A stretch of DNA of 64,000 nucleotides from Jeotgalibacillus proteolyticus (GTDB taxonomy: Bacteria > Bacillota > Bacilli > Bacillales > Jeotgalibacillaceae). The stretch lies in contig NZ_PREZ01000001.1 in the NCBI RefSeq assembly GCF_002926065.1, positions 248,001 to 312,000 of the forward strand, given 5' to 3'. Below the pieces are notes generated by a model. That model saw nothing but the letters and a program-made list of their open reading frames with translations. It did no database searches and was not told the DNA's origin. This document shows positions 34,801 through 44,977 of the stretch, piece after piece. Both the position numbers and the translations under genes were made by a program. Within the stretch, counting starts at the first letter, position 1; each line of letters starts with the position of its first letter.

Positions 34801-37800
34801 CTATGTTAAGGATTCCACCGGATCCTGCTCTTCAAGCCGAACAGAAACTAATTTGGAAACCCCTGATTCCTGCATGGTAATACCATATAAAACATCTGCA
34901 CCTTCCATTGTTCCTTTACGGTGCGTGATTACAATAAATTGTGATTGCTGGCTGAAGCGGTGCAGATATTGACTGAAGCGGTGGACATTTGCTTCATCTA
35001 GCGCCGCTTCCACTTCATCAAGAATACAAAATGGAACCGGGCGGACTTTTAAAATAGAGAAAAGAAGCGCAATGGCTGTCAAAGCGCGCTCACCGCCTGA
35101 CATTAAACCAAGATGCTGAAGTTTTTTACCAGGCGGCTGTGCGACAATCTCCACTCCGGAATTTAATAGATCATCCGGGTCGGTCAGCTTCAATTCCGCA
35201 CGCCCCCCTCCGAATAATTCTTTAAACACATCTGTAAAGTGGGCTTTGACACGGTTAAATGTATTGCCGAATCTGCGTGACATTTCTCCATCCATCTCTT
35301 CAATAACCTCTTGAAGATTCTGCTTTGCTTCAAGCAGGTCATTTTGCTGTTCAAGAAGAAATTCATAACGTTCTGAAACTCGCTCGTACTCTTCAATTGC
35401 CCCGAGATTGACTCTGCCAAGCTCTTCAATTGCCATTTTGATCAGCTTTACATTTCTGCGGGCATCTTCAGGCGGCTCTTGAAGGTGAAAGGCTTCCTTT
35501 GCTGCGTGGAAGCTGAGCTCGTACTCCTCAAGTAAACGCTTTAATCTTGTATCAATCTCGACCTCAAGACGGTTTAATTTAATTTTTTCATCATGCAAAC
35601 CATCTAAAAGACCTTTATGAAGTCTCGTCAGCTCACGGATAATTTGAGTCAGCTGCTCACTTTCCTGCAAAACAGCCAAACGGATCTCCTTCAATTTTTC
35701 AATCGAATTCAAAGCTTCAGATCTGTCCTGCTGCTTATGGCTGATTGTTTTCTTCAGCACTTCCGTTTGATCTTCGCCGCTGATTTTTTCTTTCGCTATC
35801 CACTCAATATCTTCAGCTAAAGAGTTTTTCCGCTCAATCAGCTGCTTTTGCGTAATGGAAAGACTTTCTTTTTCACGGCCAAGCTGCTGCTGTTGTTCCT
35901 TTGCAACAGCCAGGCTGGATTTTGAAGCAGAGAGCTTTGTTAACAGCTCATCCTTGGAGCTTCTTTGAACGTCTTTTTTCTCCGTTAAGATTTTCATAGA
36001 GTCATTCAGCTTTCCAATAAGCTCATCCATGCTGTTTAAACGAACTGTAAGCTGGTTTTTCTTTTCATTAATCTCTTTTGAAAAGTCTTCAAATTCGCCC
36101 ATTTCAAGATCATACATCGACAGCTGATCATCTGTTCGTTTTAGCGAAAGCTCTGTTTCACGCAGCAGAGATTTAATCTCCGATTCTTTAATTCTGAGAG
36201 CCTCACCCTTCGAACGCATTTCATCAAGCTGCACTTCCGTATTAGTAATCAGAAGCTTCATTTCTTTTATTTTTTTCTCAAGTAACAAAGCTGTTTCTTC
36301 CATTTTCGGAATTTGATCAGTCAGCTGATCGAGTTCATTTTTCCGAGATAAAAGAGACGCTCCTTTTTTCGTCTGCGCTCCCCCTGTCATTGAACCTCCG
36401 GGATTAACGATATCGCCATCCACTGTAACAAAACGGAAACGGTGCTGCAGCCTCGCAGCTAAGTCATTAGCTCCTTTTAAATCCTTTACAATTAAAACAT
36501 TTCCGAGCAGATTTTGAATAATCATTGCGTAGCGGGTGTCAAACTCTGTTAAGGATGAAGCCACCCCGATAAAAGAGTCATGGTGCTCTGCTGCTTCAAG
36601 CTGATGCTGCTGAAGGGATTTAGGTTTAATGACTGACATCGGCAAAAATGTCGCCCGTCCAAACCGGTTCTGTTTTAAATAGCTGATTGCCTGACGGGCG
36701 TCCTTTTCAGTCGCTGTCACAACGCTCTGCATCGATCCCCCTAAAGCTGTTTCGATTGCCGTTTCATATTTTTTATCTACTGATAAGAGCTCTGCAACCG
36801 CTCCTTCAATGCCCTTAAGCTTTGAAGTCCTGGCCTTTAAGATTTCTTTAACTCCCTGGAAAAAGCCTGAAAAATCATCTTCCATCGTTTCAAGCATGTT
36901 TTTTCGGGATTTTGACTCACTTAGGTATTGATAGGCTTTATAAAGCTTTTTCTCCAGCTGCTCGAACTCATCTGAAAGCTGTTTTTTGCTGTTTTGAATT
37001 TCCGTGTAACGGCCGGCAGCTTCTTTAATTTCTGCAGTTGTTTTTTCAAGGTCAGCTGAAAGGAACTCCTGCTTATTCAATCGCTCAGTCCGCTCATTGA
37101 TATAATGAGCGTTTTGGCCCTGAAGCCTGCTTGCCCGTTTAATATGCTGTTCTAATTGCTGATCAGCATAGCTCAGTTCATTTTTAATCGTAGTCTTTTC
37201 ATTAACAGCATCAAAATAATCATTTTTTACTTGTTCCAGCTGCTCTTCAATATCAATTTCAAGACTATCAACTTCTTTTTGATAATTCCTGACTTCTGCC
37301 TGAAGACCCTTTACTTTATCAGCATTTTTATTTATTAAAAATAGATTATTATGGATTAATTGCTCGGTCGCTGTGATTTGCCTTACCAGATCCTCAAGCG
37401 TTTTTTTCATTTGCTCTTCGTTTTGACTGGCATTTTTCTTGCGTTCCAGCAGAACCTGCCGCCGGCCTTCGAGCTGCTCAGCTTCTTTAGTTGCTGAAAG
37501 CAGATCAGCCTGCAGTTTTTCAAGCTCCCGGTCAAAGCGGTCAAGCTGTTCTTTTTTTGCAGCAAGGTCCTGTTCGTTCTTTTTAATATCTGCTGATTTT
37601 TTTTCTTCCTGTGCCGTTAGGTTTTCATAATTTTCATTACTTGTTAAAAGCTGCTGATTCATTTGCTCAACATCATGAACTAAAAGTGCAGCTTCTGTTT
37701 TCTTAAGCTCATCCATTTTTTCCAGGTATTCTTTTGCAAGAGAAGCCTGGATTTTTAATGGTTCAACCTGGCCTTCGAGTTCATGTAGTATATCTTGAAC

Positions 37801-38370
37801 TCTGTATAAATTTTCCTGCGTCTCAACTAGCCGCATATCTGCTTTTTTACGGCGGCTTTTATATTTTAAAACTCCGGCTGCCTCTTCAAGAATTACCCGT
37901 CTCTCTTCAGGCTTGCTATTCAGGATCTGTTCAACCCTTCCCTGCCCGATAATGGAAAAGGCTTCTTTTCCAAGTCCGGAATCAATAAATAAATCAACGA
38001 TGTCCTTTAATCGACATGGTTGATTATTTAACAAATATTCACTGTCCCCTGATCGGTAAACCCTTCTTGTGACGCTTACTTCTACATAATCAAGAGGCAA
38101 CGCCTGGTCCTCGTTATCAAGAATCAGCGTCACCTCAGCAAGATTTACCGGTTTTCTGGAATCGCTTCCGGCAAAAATAATATCCTCCATTTTACCACCG
38201 CGCAGTGATTTTGCTGACTGCTCGCCTAATACCCAGCGAATAGCATCGGTTATATTGCTTTTCCCGCTTCCATTAGGACCGACTACGGCTGTTACACCCG
38301 GAACAAAATCAATGCCAATTTTCTCTGCAAAGGATTTAAACCCCAGTATTTCAACTCTTTTTAAAAACAT
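34801..38370 (-). CDS. smc: Chromosome partition protein SMC
   Basis: Condensin ATPase that loops and segregates the chromosome with ScpA and ScpB. Walker A GPNGSGKSNI is at residues 31-40. Two long coiled coils (about 170-500 and 680-1010) flank the hinge (about 505-670, with GGSMTGGAQTKKGASLL at its end). The C-terminal head has the ABC signature LMSGGERALTAIAL and Walker B FCILDEVEAALDEANV. Length 1189 is standard. The ATG overlaps the rnc stop by one base (TAATG). Confidence 0.98.
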   Translation of the reverse strand: MFLKRVEILGFKSFAEKIGIDFVPGVTAVVGPNGSGKSNITDAIRWVLGEQSAKSLRGGKMEDIIFAGSDSRKPVNLAEVTLILDNEDQALPLDYVEVSVTRRVYRSGDSEYLLNNQPCRLKDIVDLFIDSGLGKEAFSIIGQGRVEQILNSKPEERRVILEEAAGVLKYKSRRKKADMRLVETQENLYRVQDILHELEGQVEPLKIQASLAKEYLEKMDELKKTEAALLVHDVEQMNQQLLTSNENYENLTAQEEKKSADIKKNEQDLAAKKEQLDRFDRELEKLQADLLSATKEAEQLEGRRQVLLERKKNASQNEEQMKKTLEDLVRQITATEQLIHNNLFLINKNADKVKGLQAEVRNYQKEVDSLEIDIEEQLEQVKNDYFDAVNEKTTIKNELSYADQQLEQHIKRASRLQGQNAHYINERTERLNKQEFLSADLEKTTAEIKEAAGRYTEIQNSKKQLSDEFEQLEKKLYKAYQYLSESKSRKNMLETMEDDFSGFFQGVKEILKARTSKLKGIEGAVAELLSVDKKYETAIETALGGSMQSVVTATEKDARQAISYLKQNRFGRATFLPMSVIKPKSLQQHQLEAAEHHDSFIGVASSLTEFDTRYAMIIQNLLGNVLIVKDLKGANDLAARLQHRFRFVTVDGDIVNPGGSMTGGAQTKKGASLLSRKNELDQLTDQIPKMEETALLLEKKIKEMKLLITNTEVQLDEMRSKGEALRIKESEIKSLLRETELSLKRTDDQLSMYDLEMGEFEDFSKEINEKKNQLTVRLNSMDELIGKLNDSMKILTEKKDVQRSSKDELLTKLSASKSSLAVAKEQQQQLGREKESLSITQKQLIERKNSLAEDIEWIAKEKISGEDQTEVLKKTISHKQQDRSEALNSIEKLKEIRLAVLQESEQLTQIIRELTRLHKGLLDGLHDEKIKLNRLEVEIDTRLKRLLEEYELSFHAAKEAFHLQEPPEDARRNVKLIKMAIEELGRVNLGAIEEYERVSERYEFLLEQQNDLLEAKQNLQEVIEEMDGEMSRRFGNTFNRVKAHFTDVFKELFGGGRAELKLTDPDDLLNSGVEIVAQPPGKKLQHLGLMSGGERALTAIALLFSILKVRPVPFCILDEVEAALDEANVHRFSQYLHRFSQQSQFIVITHRKGTMEGADVLYGITMQESGVSKLVSVRLEEQDPVESLT

Positions 38371-39125
38371 TATAAATTCACCTGCTGCTCATCTGGCTTT
38401 TTTTTCAAGAATTCAAGTGCTTTTTGGGCTGCATGCTGTTCTGCTTCTTTTTTCGAACGGCCGGCACCAGTCCCAAGCTCCTCTCCTCCAAGCAGAACCC
38501 TGGAGATAAACTCACGGTTATGAGCCGGACCTTTTTCTTTTAAAATCTCATAGCTGAGAACACCTGAGTGATGGCGTTGAATAAATTCCTGCAGCTGACT
38601 TTTAAAATCCATCACATGCGAAAAAGCACCAGTATTTACTTTAGGAAATACTACTTTCTCTAAAATAGCCCTCACCGGCTCTATGCCCTGATCGAGATAC
38701 AAAGCACCGATAAATGCTTCAAAAACATCAGCAAGCAAAGCCGGTCTCATTCGCCCGCCTGTTTGCTCCTCGCCTTTTCCAAGCAGAATAAGATCGCCAA
38801 ATTTAAGCTCATTCGCAAAAATAACGAGAGAAGGCTCACAAACAATAGCTGCTCTGAGTTTTGTCATTTCCCCTTCGCTCATAGCAGGAAACCGCTCAAA
38901 CAAATAGTGTGAAACCGTCAGCTCTAAGACGGCGTCTCCTAAAAATTCAAGGCGCTCATTATCTTCGTAAGGCTTTCTTCGATGCTCATTCACATAGGAT
39001 GAATGTGTAAATGCTTTCATTAAAAGTTTAAAGTCATTGAATTCAATGTCATGCTGCTGCTGAAATAAAGCAAACCGTTCTTCCAGTTTTTTTGATGCTG
39101 CTTGATCTTTTCTAAGTTTACCCAT
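38370..39125 (-). CDS. rnc: Ribonuclease III
   Basis: Double-strand-specific endonuclease for rRNA and mRNA processing. The catalytic signature [14 protein letters not shown] is at about residues 56-69, with a second acidic cluster in [19 protein letters not shown]-terminal double-stranded RNA-binding domain (about 175-245) ends [19 protein letters not shown]. Length is 251 residues. It stands between the acpP terminator and smc. Confidence 0.97.
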   Translation of the reverse strand: MGKLRKDQAASKKLEERFALFQQQHDIEFNDFKLLMKAFTHSSYVNEHRRKPYEDNERLEFLGDAVLELTVSHYLFERFPAMSEGEMTKLRAAIVCEPSLVIFANELKFGDLILLGKGEEQTGGRMRPALLADVFEAFIGALYLDQGIEPVRAILEKVVFPKVNTGAFSHVMDFKSQLQEFIQRHHSGVLSYEILKEKGPAHNREFISRVLLGGEELGTGAGRSKKEAEQHAAQKALEFLKKKPDEQQVNL

Positions 39126-39172
39126 GTGACTTCACCTTGCCATTTCTGTTCTCGTAATTTCCTAGCTGTTAG

Positions 39173-39209
39173 ATAAAACAAAACTTGACATGAAAGCATG
39201 CCAAGTTTT
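39173..39209 (-). terminator. Rho-independent terminator after acpP
   Basis: Minus strand AAAACTTGGCATG, four-base loop, CATGTCAAGTTTT then GTTTTATC. A 13-base-pair stem with one G-U pair, about 50 bases after acpP, ends the fapR-plsX-fabD-fabG-acpP unit. Confidence 0.88.
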
Positions 39210-39258
39210 GCTCAGGCAATAAGACCACAATCATCTTGGCCGGATGATAACGCTATAG

Positions 39259-39492
39259 TTACATTTTTTCCTGTATGTAATTAACTGCATCACCAACTGT
39301 ACCAATTTTCTCTGCATCTTCGTCTGAGATTACCATATCAAATTCATCTTCAAGCTCCATTACTAATTCTACTACATCAAGTGAATCAGCACCAAGATCT
39401 TCTTTAAATGAAGCTTCAAGCTTAACTTCAGATTCATCAACGCCTAAGCGGTCAACGATAATTTTTGTTACACGATCCATAACTTCTGCCAC
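39259..39492 (-). CDS. acpP: Acyl carrier protein
   Basis: Carries growing acyl chains on a phosphopantetheine arm. The modified Ser is in [12 protein letters not shown] (about residue 37), within 77 residues that are almost all acidic helices. The start is GTG 39492, with GGAGGTGAAAGAAC upstream; an internal ATG four codons later is too close to the conserved first helix. Last gene of the Fap-regulated cluster. Confidence 0.97.
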   Translation of the reverse strand: MAEVMDRVTKIIVDRLGVDESEVKLEASFKEDLGADSLDVVELVMELEDEFDMVISDEDAEKIGTVGDAVNYIQEKM

Positions 39493-39560
39493 GTTCTTTC
39501 ACCTCCCTTCAATTATTATAGTAGAAATCGGGACTGAAATAAACTCCCGCCTTCTAAAAA

Positions 39561-40304
39561 TTACATAACCATTCCTCCATCAACATGCAGGGTCTGACCT
39601 GTCATATAAGAAGCATCATCACTGCTGAGAAATACGACTACTTTTGCAATGTCATCAGGCTGGCCAAAACGTGCAAGAGGAATTTGTTTTTTCATTTCTG
39701 TCTGAATATCATCTGTCAGTTTATCTGTCATATCCGTTTCGATAAATCCCGGTGCAACAGCATTGACCGTAATGCCTCTTGAGGATAATTCTTTTGCTGC
39801 TGTTTTAGTAAGCCCGATCACACCCGCTTTTGAAGCGACATAATTCGCCTGGCCCGGATTTCCCATAACACCGACAATAGAAGAAATATTAATAATACGG
39901 CCGCTTCTTTGTTTCATCATGCTTCTGCTTACCGCTTTAGTTGTAAGAAATACGCCTTTAAGGTTGATGTCCATGACATCATCCCACTCTTCTTCCTTCA
40001 TTCTCATAAGAAGATTGTCTCTGGTAACGCCTGCATTATTGATTAATATATCAATTTTGCCAAAATGGCCCAGCGTTTCCTTGATCATGTTTTGCACCTG
40101 ATCTGCATCACCTACATTTGCCTGAATAACAAATGCTTTTCTTCCTAAATTCTCTACTTCCTGAGCCGTTTGCTCAGCCTTTTCTTTGCTTCCGCTATAA
40201 TTAACGGCTACATCCGCTCCATTTTTCGCCAGTTCTAACGCTATTTCTCTGCCGATTCCTCTTGATGCTCCTGTAACAAGAGCCACTTTTCCTTCTAATC
40301 TCAT
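39561..40304 (-). CDS. fabG: 3-oxoacyl-[acyl-carrier-protein] reductase FabG
   Basis: NADPH-dependent short-chain reductase for the first reduction of fatty acid elongation. The cofactor motif TGASRGIG is at residues 12-19, the catalytic Ser in INISSIVG (about 137-144), and Tyr and Lys in NYVASKAG (about 153-160). It ends [12 protein letters not shown], as the family does. Length 247. The start ATG is 2 bases after the fabD stop. Confidence 0.97.
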   Translation of the reverse strand: MRLEGKVALVTGASRGIGREIALELAKNGADVAVNYSGSKEKAEQTAQEVENLGRKAFVIQANVGDADQVQNMIKETLGHFGKIDILINNAGVTRDNLLMRMKEEEWDDVMDINLKGVFLTTKAVSRSMMKQRSGRIINISSIVGVMGNPGQANYVASKAGVIGLTKTAAKELSSRGITVNAVAPGFIETDMTDKLTDDIQTEMKKQIPLARFGQPDDIAKVVVFLSSDDASYMTGQTLHVDGGMVM

Positions 40305-40306
40305 TT

Positions 40307-41251
40307 TTACTGCTCCCCTCTCAGTGCCTCTATTGCCGCCAGAAGTGATGCTTCGTCAAAAACAGGCAGCGTAACTGCTTGTCTGTTAACTTTTTTCACT
40401 AAACCGGAAAGTACCTTTCCAGGACCAACTTCTATAAATGTATCTACTCCTAAATCGAGCAGCTGTGAAATTGTATCTTCCCAAAGAACAGGTGAATAAA
40501 GCTGTGCCACTAACAACTTTTGTATTCTATGTGAATCGAAGACTGCATCAGCAGTGACGTTTGCTATTACCGGAATCGAAGCGTCTTTAATCGTGATGGA
40601 TGAAATTACATCTTTAAACTTTTCGGCTGCAGGTTTCATCAGGCTTGAATGAAAAGGACCACTGACATTTAATGGCAGACAGCGTTTTGCTCCTTCTTCC
40701 TTCGCAGCTAAAGAAGCTTTTTCTACTCCTTCTGCAGAACCGGAAATGACAATTTGACCAGGGCAGTTTAAATTCGCAAGCTGTACAGGATAGCCCTGAT
40801 CTGTTATTTCATCAGTAATTTGTTTCAGCTTGTTCCGTTCCATGCCAAGAACTGCCGCCATTTTCCCTTGTCCGTCAGGTACAGCCTCTTCCATAAGCTC
40901 TCCTCTTTTACGAACGGTCTTAATAGCATCTTCAAAGCTGATGGAGCCGGCTGCCACTAGTGCTGAGTATTCTCCAAGACTATGGCCTGCCACATAATCA
41001 GCGTGCACCCCTTTTTCAAGAAGAATGGAGAGGATGGCAGTACTTGAGGTTAAAAGTGCCGGTTGAGCATTAACGGTTTTTGTTAACGTTTCCTGAGGCC
41101 CGTCGAACATGAGACCAGACAGGTTTTCCCCGAGCGCAGCATCAGCAGTCTGAAAAATTGTTTTAGCTGTTTCAAATTTTTCAGCCAGCTCCATGCCCAT
41201 TCCTACTGACTGTGAGCCTTGGCCCGGAAATAAAAATGCGATTTTCGCCAT
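40307..41251 (-). CDS. fabD: Malonyl-CoA:ACP transacylase FabD
   Basis: Transfers malonyl groups to acyl carrier protein. The nucleophile Ser is in [10 protein letters not shown] (about residues 91-100), the N-terminal motif is [12 protein letters not shown], and the catalytic His is in GPFHSSLM (about 200). Length is 314 residues. It lies between plsX and fabG in the lipid cluster, 13 bases after plsX. Confidence 0.97.
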   Translation of the reverse strand: MAKIAFLFPGQGSQSVGMGMELAEKFETAKTIFQTADAALGENLSGLMFDGPQETLTKTVNAQPALLTSSTAILSILLEKGVHADYVAGHSLGEYSALVAAGSISFEDAIKTVRKRGELMEEAVPDGQGKMAAVLGMERNKLKQITDEITDQGYPVQLANLNCPGQIVISGSAEGVEKASLAAKEEGAKRCLPLNVSGPFHSSLMKPAAEKFKDVISSITIKDASIPVIANVTADAVFDSHRIQKLLVAQLYSPVLWEDTISQLLDLGVDTFIEVGPGKVLSGLVKKVNRQAVTLPVFDEASLLAAIEALRGEQ

Positions 41252-41264
41252 AGTAAAGACTCCT

Positions 41265-42251
41265 TTATTTTTTATCGTTTAGTACGGTTGATATTAATTC
41301 CGCAACATCTTGTTCTGCCATACTATTCGCCTGTTTAATAGCATTATAGATTGCATTGGCATTAGACGAGCCATGCGCTTTTATAACTGGAGCGTTCAGG
41401 CCAAACAAAGCAGCTCCTCCGTACTCTGTGTAATCCATCTGGTTTTTTAATGCGCGCAAATCATTTTTCACAAGCCCCGCCGCTACCTTTGATTTTAAAG
41501 ATGAGGTAAAGGTCTGCTTGAGCATACTAAATAGTGCTTGAGCGGTTCCTTCGATGGATTTTAAAACCATGTTTCCGGTAAAGCCATCAGTTATAACGAC
41601 ATCAGCTGCACCTTCAAGAAGATCGCGGGCTTCGACATTTCCAATAAAATTAAAATCGGCTGACTTTAACAGTAAAAAGGCAGCTTTTGATAATTCATTG
41701 CCTTTGCCTTCTTCAGTTCCGATATTTAATAGTCCTACTGACGGCCGATTAATCCCCCGCACTTTTTCTGCGTAGATATTTCCCATCAGTGCATACTGCA
41801 GCAAGTGCTCAGGCTTCGCATCAGCATTTGCCCCCAGGTCAAGCATGACAAATCCTTTGCCGTCTGTTGTTGGGAGTGTTGGTGCAAGAGCAGGTCTTTC
41901 AATGCCTTTAATCCGCCCCACAACGAACAGACCAGCTGCCATTAGAGCCCCTGTATTTCCCGCAGAAACACAGGCGCTTGAAACGCCGTCTTTAACTGAT
42001 TGAGCCATTAGGACCATTGATGCATCCTTCTTTCTTCTGACGGCTCTTACAGGCTCATCTGTGCTTAAAATAGTTTCTTCTGTATGTATAATCTCGATAT
42101 TATGGTCATCGGTTAAATGTTCTTTGATTTTTTGCTGATCACCAAATAACTGAATGGTTACTGAAGGAAGTTCCTTAACTGCCTTCATCGCTCCCAGTAC
42201 AACCTCCTTCGGTGCATGGTCACCGCCCATTGCATCTACAGCTATCTTCAT
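41265..42251 (-). CDS. plsX: Phosphate acyltransferase PlsX
   Basis: Makes acyl-phosphate from acyl-ACP for phosphatidic acid synthesis. The family start [20 protein letters not shown] and the blocks [14 protein letters not shown] and [14 protein letters not shown] are present. Length 328 is standard. Its ATG overlaps the fapR stop (ATGA), so the two are coupled and under the same FapR-controlled promoter. Confidence 0.97.
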   Translation of the reverse strand: MKIAVDAMGGDHAPKEVVLGAMKAVKELPSVTIQLFGDQQKIKEHLTDDHNIEIIHTEETILSTDEPVRAVRRKKDASMVLMAQSVKDGVSSACVSAGNTGALMAAGLFVVGRIKGIERPALAPTLPTTDGKGFVMLDLGANADAKPEHLLQYALMGNIYAEKVRGINRPSVGLLNIGTEEGKGNELSKAAFLLLKSADFNFIGNVEARDLLEGAADVVITDGFTGNMVLKSIEGTAQALFSMLKQTFTSSLKSKVAAGLVKNDLRALKNQMDYTEYGGAALFGLNAPVIKAHGSSNANAIYNAIKQANSMAEQDVAELISTVLNDKK

Positions 42252-42826
42252 ATATTCTCCTCCTTTAATTGCTCAGTAGACCGGTACATATCAAAGGAAC
42301 CTTTAAATACTAGCGCCTGGTCCACATACGAATTCACTTCAACAGTCGTTCTATAATCGTCCCGATTACTGACCTTCGCCTTGGCGATCACCCGCTCCCC
42401 TAATTGTACAGGCTTGCTGAAAGTGATAGAAGCGCTTGCTGTCAGAGCAAGCTCATCATTAATAACAGCAACCGCAAGGGAATTCGCCTGAGCAAATAAA
42501 TGATGTCCGCGCATGATCCGGTTTCGCTGGAATACATGCTCCTGTTTAACATCAAATATGGAAATGGCGCTATTATCAAGCTCAATATCTATGATTTCAC
42601 CAATTACTTCATCAATAGGCAGTGAGCGGACTTCATCCTCAAATGTTTGTTCCGCTACACTTTTAATACGCTCCCTTAGTTCAGGTATTGAAAGCTCCAT
42701 ACGATCAAGCCGGATTGTTTGTACACTAACATTAAATCTTTTTGCCAGATCATCGTCTGTCACAAAAGGATTATCCTCAATCGTTTTCTGCAATGCCGTC
42801 TGCCGGTCTTTTTTACTAAGTTTCAT
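42248..42826 (-). CDS. fapR: Malonyl-CoA-responsive lipid regulator FapR
   Basis: Repressor of fatty acid and phospholipid genes, released by malonyl-CoA. An N-terminal HTH (about residues 20-50, [19 protein letters not shown]) is joined to a hot-dog domain with [19 protein letters not shown] and [12 protein letters not shown]. The start is ATG 42826, after GGGCGGTGAAAAG; an open stretch upstream covers the operator and is not coding. Length 192. An operator lies just upstream, indicating autoregulation. Confidence 0.96.
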   Translation of the reverse strand: MKLSKKDRQTALQKTIEDNPFVTDDDLAKRFNVSVQTIRLDRMELSIPELRERIKSVAEQTFEDEVRSLPIDEVIGEIIDIELDNSAISIFDVKQEHVFQRNRIMRGHHLFAQANSLAVAVINDELALTASASITFSKPVQLGERVIAKAKVSNRDDYRTTVEVNSYVDQALVFKGSFDMYRSTEQLKEENI

Positions 42827-42842
42827 CTTTTCACCGCCCGCT

Positions 42843-42861
42843 ACTAGCACTAGGTACTAAT
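42843..42861 (-). promoter_or_regulatory. FapR operator upstream of fapR
   Basis: Minus strand ATTAGTACCTAGTGCTAGT is close to the known FapR site (consensus ATTAGTACCTAGTCTTAAT). It lies just downstream of the -10 and about 16 bases before fapR. Confidence 0.85.
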
Positions 42862-42864
42862 AGG

Positions 42865-42893
42865 AGTATATAAATAAAATAGACAGAATGCAA
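42865..42893 (-). promoter_or_regulatory. Putative sigma-A promoter of the fapR-acpP cluster
   Basis: Minus strand TTGCAT (42893-42888), 17 bases, TATACT (42870-42865). The -35 lies in the loop and 3' arm of the recG terminator hairpin, and the FapR operator begins at the expected transcription start. Confidence 0.7.
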
Positions 42894-42906
42894 CTGCATT
42901 CTGTCT
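42874..42906 (-). terminator. Terminator of recG
   Basis: Minus strand AGACAGAATGC, AGTT loop, GCATTCTGTCT then ATTTTATTT. The 11-base-pair stem starts at the recG stop codon. Confidence 0.8.
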
Positions 42907-44977
42907 AATCAAGTTTACTTCCGCTAAGGATGCCTTCATCAATAAGGATCTGCTTCAATGGTTCAAAGCGTTTCTCGCTCCAAAAAGCGCTGCTTTCGAC
43001 CAATTGATGAGCATCATCACGTGCAATTTCGAGTGCCCGGTAGTCGTGTACCATATCCGCAACCTTGAACTCAGGAAGACCGCTTTGCTTTCTTCCAAAG
43101 AAATCACCTGGACCTCGAAGCTCAAGATCTTTTTCGCTAAGCACAAAGCCGTCATTCGTTTCAGTCATAATCTTCATTCGTTCTTTGCCCACTTCATTTT
43201 TAGGATCAGCAAGCAGAATACAGTAGGACTGATCACTGCCGCGGCCAACCCTGCCTCTTAATTGATGGAGCTGTGATAAGCCGAACCGCTCAGCATCATA
43301 AATAACCATCAAAGACGCATTTGGTACGTTCACACCAACCTCTACTACAGTGGTAGAAACGAGAATATGAAACTGATTTTCACTAAAGGCCTTCATCACC
43401 CGCTCTTTTTCCTCGCCCGGCAGACGGCCGTGCATCAGCCCGACATGAAACCGTCCGTAGAAATATTGCTCAAGCTGGGTGTGTACATCTATGGCATTTT
43501 GCACATCTAGCTTCTCAGATTCTTCAATGAGCGGGCAAATCACGTAGACCTGGCGTCCCTTTGATAATTCTTTTTCCATGAAAACAAGAATGCGCTCAAG
43601 CATATTTTCTTTTGCCCAATACGTTTCTATCGGTTTTCTGCCGGCAGGCATCTCATCGATAATGGAAACATCCATTTCGCCAAAAACCGTAATAGCAAGC
43701 GTTCTTGGAATGGGGGTTGCAGTCATAAAAAGAACATCCGGGCTTTCCCCTTTTTCCCGCAAAACTCTTCGCTGATTTACACCAAATCGATGCTGTTCAT
43801 CTGTTATGACCAGCCCCAAATTTTTAAAATTCACTTCATCCTGAATCAGGGCATGCGTTCCGATAAGAATGTCAATTTCACCCTCTGCGAGCTTTTCGAG
43901 CAGAAGGGAACGTCTTTTTCCTTTTACTGAGCTTGTTAACAGCGCAACGTTTACCCCAACCGGCTGAAATAATTCATTTAATGATTCAGCATGCTGTTCA
44001 GCCAGTATTTCAGTCGGTACCATTAACGCCCCCTGATAGCCATCTGAAATAGCGCCGAGCATCGAGATAGCAGCAACGACCGTTTTCCCGGAGCCCACAT
44101 CTCCCTGCAGCAGCCGATTCATGCGGTGAGGAGATTTCATATCCCCTAATATTTCCTGCAGAACCCTACTTTGAGCATTAGTAAGAGGGAAAGGCAGTCT
44201 TTTTATAAAAGCGGTTAGATCATCAGCGTTATAGGATATGGCAATCCCTTTAGACTGTTCGCGCTCAACTTTTCGTAACGCCTGCATTTTCAGTTGGAAA
44301 AGAAAAAATTCCTCGTATACGAATCGTCTTCTTGCCTGCTTCATATGATCAGTACCCGTAGGAAAATGCATTCCCGACAGTGCTTCCTGTTTGCCAATCA
44401 GCTTATATTTACTGAGGAGCTCATGTGGAATCGGATCCTCAATTAAAGCTCCGTACCGGTCATAAGCTTGCTTTATCAATTTTTTTAACGTCCTGCTCGT
44501 CATGGACCCCTTTAAAGGGTAAACGGGGGAAAACTCCTCCTCGCTTTGCTGAGGTCCAAGCCTGTAGGTTTGGGCTGTGATGATTTGCCGGTGACGGTCC
44601 CATTTCCCTGTCACAGTAATAATGTCATTTAACGACAGCTTCTTCTTAAGATACGCCTGATTAAAGAACGTAACTTTTATGCTGTGAGGACCTGCTAGAA
44701 GTCTGACGGTCAGTCTGGATTTGTTTTTTCCAAAAAACTGCAGGGCAGGCTCGCTATGAACCTTTCCTTCTACCGTTACCCTCTCTTCATGGGCAGCCTC
44801 AGCTAAATCCTTCATTCGATAATCATCATAACGGTAAGGAAGATAATTAAGTAAGTCACCAGCTGTCCATATTCCCATATCATTTAACTGTTGTGCTGTT
44901 TCCTCTCCTACTCCTTTTAACGCACTTACAGCTTCATTTAAATTTTCTTTATTCTTTTTTATCAAGTGCGAATCCAA
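42905..44977 (-). CDS. recG: ATP-dependent DNA helicase RecG
   Basis: Branch-migration helicase that reverses stalled replication forks. It has a wedge OB domain (about 70-165), then superfamily 2 motor with Walker A GDVGSGKT (292-299), ITDEQHRFG (DEQH motif), TATPIPRT, and the C-terminal QLRGRVGRG motif. Length is 690 residues. The start TTG 44977 lies inside sdaAA (29-base overlap) and has GGAGG nine bases upstream. Other in-frame TTG codons follow but lack such a site. Confidence 0.96.
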   Translation of the reverse strand: MDSHLIKKNKENLNEAVSALKGVGEETAQQLNDMGIWTAGDLLNYLPYRYDDYRMKDLAEAAHEERVTVEGKVHSEPALQFFGKNKSRLTVRLLAGPHSIKVTFFNQAYLKKKLSLNDIITVTGKWDRHRQIITAQTYRLGPQQSEEEFSPVYPLKGSMTSRTLKKLIKQAYDRYGALIEDPIPHELLSKYKLIGKQEALSGMHFPTGTDHMKQARRRFVYEEFFLFQLKMQALRKVEREQSKGIAISYNADDLTAFIKRLPFPLTNAQSRVLQEILGDMKSPHRMNRLLQGDVGSGKTVVAAISMLGAISDGYQGALMVPTEILAEQHAESLNELFQPVGVNVALLTSSVKGKRRSLLLEKLAEGEIDILIGTHALIQDEVNFKNLGLVITDEQHRFGVNQRRVLREKGESPDVLFMTATPIPRTLAITVFGEMDVSIIDEMPAGRKPIETYWAKENMLERILVFMEKELSKGRQVYVICPLIEESEKLDVQNAIDVHTQLEQYFYGRFHVGLMHGRLPGEEKERVMKAFSENQFHILVSTTVVEVGVNVPNASLMVIYDAERFGLSQLHQLRGRVGRGSDQSYCILLADPKNEVGKERMKIMTETNDGFVLSEKDLELRGPGDFFGRKQSGLPEFKVADMVHDYRALEIARDDAHQLVESSAFWSEKRFEPLKQILIDEGILSGSKLD

